Origin: Chloroflexota bacterium
Lineage (GTDB): Bacteria > Chloroflexota > Anaerolineae > UBA2200 > JACIWT01
Direction of reading: 5' to 3'
Length of the DNA: 64,000 nucleotides
Assembly: GCA_014360825.1 (NCBI GenBank)
Contig: JACIWT010000004.1
Location: 143,233-207,232 of the forward strand
Both the position numbers and the translations under genes were made by a program. A model generated the notes under the pieces. It was not told the DNA's origin. It saw only the letters and a program-made list of their open reading frames with translations, and did not search any database. Positions 60,010 through 64,000 of the stretch are shown here, in pieces. Each line of letters begins with the position of its first letter. The first letter of the stretch is position 1.

Positions 60010-62769
60010 TCAACTCATCTCTTCCCAGTTCTGTCCAATTTTTATGTCAACTCTCAGCGGGGCATCGAGTTTGAAAGCGCCCTCCATCGTGGACTCCACC
60101 AGCGGTCGCACGATATCCATCTCCTCGCGAGGCACCTCAAAGACCAGTTCATCGTGTACCTGGAGGATCATCTGAGTCTTCAGCCTCTGCTCGCGCAATG
60201 CATTGTCCACGCGGATCATGGCGATCTTCATGATGTCCGCCGCTGTCCCCTGGATGGGCATGTTGATGGCCATGCGCTCCGCGGCGCGTTTCAGGCCAGC
60301 GTGAGCCTTGCTATCCGAGCGTAGTTCAGGGAAATAGCGGCGGCGGCCCAACAGTGTCTCCACGTAGCCGTGTTCGTAGGCGAAGGCTTTGGTGCGGGCC
60401 AGGTACTCGCGCACGCGGGGATAGCGGGCGAAGTAGTTATTGATGAACTCCGATGACTCCTCCACAGATAGTTCAGTGCGCTGCGAGAGGCCATACTCGC
60501 TCATCCCATAGACGATGCCGAAGTTCACCGCCTTGGCGATGCGTCGCATCTCGGGCGTCACTTTGTCCAGTGGCACGCCGAGGACCGTGGCGGCAGTGGA
60601 GGCGTGGATGTCCTCGCCGCGCTCGAACGCGGCAAGTAGATTCTGGTCTTGCGAGACATGGGCCAGGATGCGCAGTTCCACTTGTGAGTAGTCCGCTCCC
60701 AGGAGCAGGCAGCCCTCCCGCGCCACGAAAGCCCGCCTCACTTTGCGGCCCAATTCGGTGCGGATGGGGATGTTCTGCAAGTTGGGTTCGCTGGAGGAGA
60801 GGCGGCCAGTGACTGTACCCGTCTGATTGAATGAGGTGTGCACGCGGCCGGTACGCGGGTTTACCAGCAAAGGCAGTGCGTCGAGGTAGGTGGATTTCAA
60901 CTTGGAGAGTTGCCGGTGCTCCAGGATCAACTCGATCACGGGATGCTTGCCGCGCAGTTTCTCCAACACCTCAGCCGAAGTGGAGTAGGCTCCACTCGTG
61001 CCCCGGATCGTTACATTGGCGGGCAGCCCCAGTCGATCGAACAAAGCCTCGCCCAACTGTTGCGTGGAGTTGATGTTGAAAGGATAGCCTACCATCTCCT
61101 GGATCTCCTTCTCCAGGGCTACCAACCGCTCGTGCAGTTCCCGCGACATAGCGTGGAGGAAGGGCACGTCTATCGCTACCCCAGCGCGCTCCATCCCCAC
61201 CAGCACTGGGACCAGGGGCATCTCAATGTTCGCGAAAAGGTCCCACTGCTTGAGTTCGCGCAGTTCGGGTTCCAGTATGTCGGCCAGGCGAAGGGTGAAG
61301 TCCACGTCGGCGCAGGCGTAAGGTGTGACGCGCTCGATGGGCACCTGGTCTATGGTGATCTGGGCCTTGCCCTTGCCGATGAGGTCGGTGATGGGCGTCA
61401 TCTCCGCCCCCAGCCGCTCCCAGGCCAGGCCCTTCAGCCCGATGTTGCGCCCGGTCGGGTCAATGATCCAGGCCGCGATCATAGTGTCGAAGGCAAGGCC
61501 CTCTACCATCAAGCCGTACTCAGCCAGCACCGTGAGATCGTAAACCGCGTTGTGCGCCACTTTCGGCAACTTCGCGTCCGAGAGGACGGGGCGCAAGCGG
61601 TGCAAGGTCTGCTCGAGCGGCAATTGCCTTCCAGTGGTGTGGCCCAGGGGGATGTAATAGCCGGAGCCCGGTTCGGCAGCCAGCGACAAGCCCACCAGAT
61701 CGGCGCGCATGGCATCCAGGGCGGTGGTCTCCACGTCCAAGGCCACGCGGTGGGCACTGGATAGCGTTCGCAATAGGTCCTCGAGGGCCTCTGGGGTATC
61801 CACCACCCGATAGTCTCCGAGGGGCAGTGCTTCCGGCACGGCTGCGGGGCGCGCCGCCTCCTTCGTCTCAAAGAGCGGTAGTTGTCCGAGCGGCTCTCCG
61901 CCACGCTTGCCGGGCACCCGATCCACCAGGCTGCGGAAACCCAACTCGCGGAAGATAGCCATCACCGCATCGCGATCGAAATCACCCACCCGGCTCTTGC
62001 TCAAGTCCAAGCGCACAGGGAGGTCATGCACCAGTTGCACCAACTGTTTGCCACGCCGGGCGTTCTCTTCACCTACCTGCAGTTTCGCGCGCGTGGGCGC
62101 GTCAATCTCATCCAGATGCTCGTAGATGCCCTCGATGGTGCCGTAGGCCTGCAAGAGTTTGACCGCCGTCTTCTCCCCGATGCCCTTCACGCCAGGGATG
62201 TTGTCGGTTACATCCCCTACAAGAGCCTTAAAATCCACTAACTGTTCAGGCTCCAGGCCGTATCGCTCACGGATGCCCTCTTCATCATAGACCTTGGTCT
62301 CAGTGAATTTGCGGCCGGAGATGAGCACTCGCACGCCAGGCCGGATGAGTTGGAAGGTGTCGGTATCGCCGGTGACGATGAGAGCCTCCAAGCCTTGCTC
62401 CGCTGCCTGATCGGACAGCGCTGCTAACACGTCGTCGGCCTCATAGCCCTCGACCGAGTACATCGGGATACCGAAGGCAGCGATGATCTCTTGGACGCGG
62501 CTGAATTGGGGAGCCAGGTCGCCGGCCATCGCCGGACGAGTGGCTTTGTAGTCCACGTACTGGTCGTGGCGAAAGGTGCGGCCAACGTCGAAGGCGACCG
62601 CAGCATAGGCTGGTTGGAACTCGGACATCACTTTGAGCAACATCGAGGTGAAGCCAAAGGTGGCGTTGGTCGGTTCGCCATCCTGGCTGGTCAAGGGCGG
62701 TATGGCGTGGTAGGCGCGGTGCACCAGGGCATTGCCATCTATCAGCAGGATCACGGGTTTCTCGCTCAT
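60010..62769 (-). CDS. polA: DNA polymerase I, three-domain form
   Basis: 919 residues from the ATG at 62769, with GGGAGG upstream. The 5'-3' exonuclease domain (1 to about 290: LLIDGNALVHRAYHA, GVKGIGEKTA) is complete. The 3'-5' exonuclease domain (about 330-520) keeps DVETT, HNAVYDL and the YACAD motif, so proofreading should be active, unlike in Taq polymerase. The polymerase motifs are LLGADYSQVELRILAHVSQD, RRIAKAVNFGIVYG and ILQVHDELVFEVP. It acts in Okazaki fragment processing and repair. Confidence 0.96.
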   Translation of the reverse strand: MSEKPVILLIDGNALVHRAYHAIPPLTSQDGEPTNATFGFTSMLLKVMSEFQPAYAAVAFDVGRTFRHDQYVDYKATRPAMAGDLAPQFSRVQEIIAAFGIPMYSVEGYEADDVLAALSDQAAEQGLEALIVTGDTDTFQLIRPGVRVLISGRKFTETKVYDEEGIRERYGLEPEQLVDFKALVGDVTDNIPGVKGIGEKTAVKLLQAYGTIEGIYEHLDEIDAPTRAKLQVGEENARRGKQLVQLVHDLPVRLDLSKSRVGDFDRDAVMAIFRELGFRSLVDRVPGKRGGEPLGQLPLFETKEAARPAAVPEALPLGDYRVVDTPEALEDLLRTLSSAHRVALDVETTALDAMRADLVGLSLAAEPGSGYYIPLGHTTGRQLPLEQTLHRLRPVLSDAKLPKVAHNAVYDLTVLAEYGLMVEGLAFDTMIAAWIIDPTGRNIGLKGLAWERLGAEMTPITDLIGKGKAQITIDQVPIERVTPYACADVDFTLRLADILEPELRELKQWDLFANIEMPLVPVLVGMERAGVAIDVPFLHAMSRELHERLVALEKEIQEMVGYPFNINSTQQLGEALFDRLGLPANVTIRGTSGAYSTSAEVLEKLRGKHPVIELILEHRQLSKLKSTYLDALPLLVNPRTGRVHTSFNQTGTVTGRLSSSEPNLQNIPIRTELGRKVRRAFVAREGCLLLGADYSQVELRILAHVSQDQNLLAAFERGEDIHASTAATVLGVPLDKVTPEMRRIAKAVNFGIVYGMSEYGLSQRTELSVEESSEFINNYFARYPRVREYLARTKAFAYEHGYVETLLGRRRYFPELRSDSKAHAGLKRAAERMAINMPIQGTAADIMKIAMIRVDNALREQRLKTQMILQVHDELVFEVPREEMDIVRPLVESTMEGAFKLDAPLRVDIKIGQNWEEMS

Positions 62770-62788
62770 AGGTCGCCTCCCACAAAAG

Positions 62789-62797
62789 ATTATACCA
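62789..62797 (-). promoter_or_regulatory. Extended -10 promoter of polA-argS
   Basis: On the minus strand TGGTATAAT (62797-62789) lies about 20 bases before the polA start. The -35 region is weak, so the extended TG motif probably compensates. Confidence 0.5.
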
Positions 62798-62893
62798 CAA
62801 GCCGCCATTTGGCGATAATAGCAGTTTGTCAAACCTTCCCTGGGTTAGTTTTAGAGAACCTACGGGATGGCTCTCTGCAAGCGCACACATCAA

Positions 62894-62922
62894 TTGACGG
62901 CTTGCGCATCGTGGTGTATGCT
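62894..62922 (+). promoter_or_regulatory. Promoter of the secreted metalloprotease-like gene
   Basis: TTGACG (62894-62899), 17 bases, TATGCT (62917-62922). The ATG follows eight bases later, leaving a leader of only about two bases. Confidence 0.6.
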
Positions 62923-62930
62923 ACAGGACG

Positions 62931-64000
62931 ATGAAACCATCTCTCCGCACCATATTTTGCGCCCTGGTTCTCCTTTCGCTCCTGGTGGGTCACGTCAACG
63001 CTGTCATAGCAGACGCGCCAGATGCGGGGGATCAGTTCCTTTGCGGCGGAGTGGTGGCAGGATTCACGGAGGAAGGAGAGCCGATCCCCCAACGGCTGCG
63101 GATGGCGGAGGTCCCGGTCACCGTCACTCCTGGCGGCGGGGAACTCACTTTCAGCGTGGATGAGAGCGTGGACCCGGCCTACGCGCAGTACATCCTCGAC
63201 CTGCTCCTCACCGTCTATCCGGTCGCCGTCCGACTCTACGGCCCGCCGGTGCGGAGCCGCCATGTGGTCGTACACTTCGATGACAGCACTCCCGGTTGGT
63301 TCTGGTATTCCAACGGCCGCATCATCATCAGCAGTTATCCCCGAATCACCCTGCCTTACACCGGCACGACATGGGCTCTGCCCAACAACGACCCGCGCTG
63401 GGATGCCGTGGTGACCCACGAGATGTTGCACGCCTTCCACGATGGCATCGGTCTGAGCGCCTCCTGGAACGAGGAGGGCATGACCGAAGCAGGGGCAGAA
63501 CTGGTGGGCGAATATCTCTGGGATCAGCGCGTCCGCGACATCCTGGGCCGCACGCCGCAATACAATCTGCTCATGTACGACACCTGGAGCCAGATGGGCG
63601 CTGATGTCCTGGGCGGCACGCCCTACGCCTATTACAAAGCCGTCCCAGATCTCTTCTATCGCACCGTGCCGGCGGTCTTCTGGATGCTCCTCAGCGGGGA
63701 GGCAGATGCCCTGGCTGGTTCCTGGGCCGACTACACCTTCCTGGCCGACCTCAACCTCGCGTTATATGAGTACGCCGCCACCCACAGTGCCCTCATCCCC
63801 GATTCTATATTCTACGAGAAAATCGCCTCGCTCTCACCTTACCCGGTGGACGGACTGCCAGCCGCAACCTGGGTGCAGAGCCAACCCGTTGTCTCCACCG
63901 CCGGGTCGGAGGGAACGTTCTTGGCCGTCTATCCGGTGCAGGTAACCATCGGACGGCACGGGCGCAGCATTTGCGTACCGATGAACCCAACTCGGCTCTA
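62931..64000 (+). CDS. Secreted HExxH metalloprotease-like protein (3' end beyond window)
   Basis: The frame stays open from the ATG at 62931 to the right edge (356 codons visible). An N-terminal signal peptide (KPSLRTIFCALVLLSLLVGH, cleavage probably after NAVIA) indicates export. THEMLHAFHD (residues 162-171) is an HExxH zinc motif, with NEEGMTEAGAE downstream as a likely third ligand (Glu), the gluzincin pattern. An N-terminal beta-rich region precedes it. The C-terminal part visible (AVYPVQVTIGRHGRSI) starts another beta domain. The substrate is unknown. Confidence 0.78.
   Translation, partial: MKPSLRTIFCALVLLSLLVGHVNAVIADAPDAGDQFLCGGVVAGFTEEGEPIPQRLRMAEVPVTVTPGGGELTFSVDESVDPAYAQYILDLLLTVYPVAVRLYGPPVRSRHVVVHFDDSTPGWFWYSNGRIIISSYPRITLPYTGTTWALPNNDPRWDAVVTHEMLHAFHDGIGLSASWNEEGMTEAGAELVGEYLWDQRVRDILGRTPQYNLLMYDTWSQMGADVLGGTPYAYYKAVPDLFYRTVPAVFWMLLSGEADALAGSWADYTFLADLNLALYEYAATHSALIPDSIFYEKIASLSPYPVDGLPAATWVQSQPVVSTAGSEGTFLAVYPVQVTIGRHGRSICVPMNPTRL

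Noticed and set aside
1..64000. CRISPR arrays, rRNA genes and complete insertion sequences
   Set aside because: No regularly spaced identical repeats, rRNA core sequences or IS ends with DDE transposases were seen; the only mobile gene is the REP-associated transposase.

Overview
The window is a 64 kb piece of a GC-rich bacterial chromosome. It is densely packed, with genes on both strands and no rRNA, CRISPR array or complete IS element. Several features together suggest a member of the Chloroflexota (Anaerolineae-like). These are a TIGR01906/DUF1461 membrane protein, a RecG with a long N-terminal extension, a FakA-DegV-DegV-RecG-CoaD block, zinc-type L28 and L32, archaeal-style thiolase/DUF35 pairs and Gram-positive-like lipoproteins. 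The phylum call is an inference; no rRNA is present to settle it. Promoters are unusually legible: many genes have TTGNNN-17-TATAAT-like sites, and at least two genes appear to have leaderless mRNAs.

Layout. 1-9.3 kb: a C-terminally cut TPR/lytic transglycosylase lipoprotein, truD, a membrane-anchored phosphoesterase, a NudL-type Nudix hydrolase, two small hypotheticals, a DksA/TraR zinc-finger protein, and rpsA (S1) behind a long structured leader with a terminator-like hairpin. 9.3-15.4 kb: an alpha-glucan/sugar uptake cluster on the minus strand (binding lipoprotein, two permeases, GH13 enzyme, LacI regulator). It is driven by a consensus promoter with a perfect 21-bp operator at +1. 15.5-20.8 kb: a metallo-beta-lactamase-fold hydrolase, a pyruvate-kinase-C-like protein, then a small accessory patch (DUF559 nuclease-like, Mrr-type endonuclease, truncated DUF6414-like fragment, a REP-associated transposase with a REP palindrome inside its own reading frame), then cysteine synthase.

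20.9-31.3 kb: a minus-strand operon ygfK-ssnA-PIG-L deacetylase-TIGR01906 protein-HD hydrolase, facing a plus-strand operon with a fused yqeC-mocA gene, a HAD phosphatase and rlmN. YgfK, SsnA, YqeC and MocA are the accessory set of selenium-dependent molybdenum hydroxylases, but no hydroxylase lies in the window. 31.4-39.8 kb: leaderless rpe, rpmB on the other strand, then asp23-fakA-degV-degV-recG-coaD-coiled coil. The FakA/DegV genes should activate exogenous fatty acids.

39.7-53.6 kb: one very long plus-strand transcription unit that starts from a perfect TTGACA-17-TATAAT promoter. It holds yceD(DUF177)-rpmF-fabK-fabD-fabG-asp23-nusB-tatA-tatC, then a phosphate acyltransferase-like gene, a cyclic-2,3-diphosphoglycerate-synthetase-like GTPase, two thiolase-fold proteins without the usual catalytic cysteine, two DUF35 proteins, an acyl-CoA dehydrogenase and a GH4 glycosidase. 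It ends in a strong bidirectional terminator. The thiolase/DUF35/dehydrogenase part is the best candidate for an undescribed pathway.

53.6-64 kb: a minus-strand operon of uncharacterised proteins (zinc ribbon, TIM-barrel AP-endonuclease-like protein, a 567-residue winged-helix-like protein and its 138-residue partner), tRNA-Val(UAC), a probably broken membrane-protein gene, overlapping polA-argS, and a secreted HExxH metalloprotease-like protein cut by the right edge.
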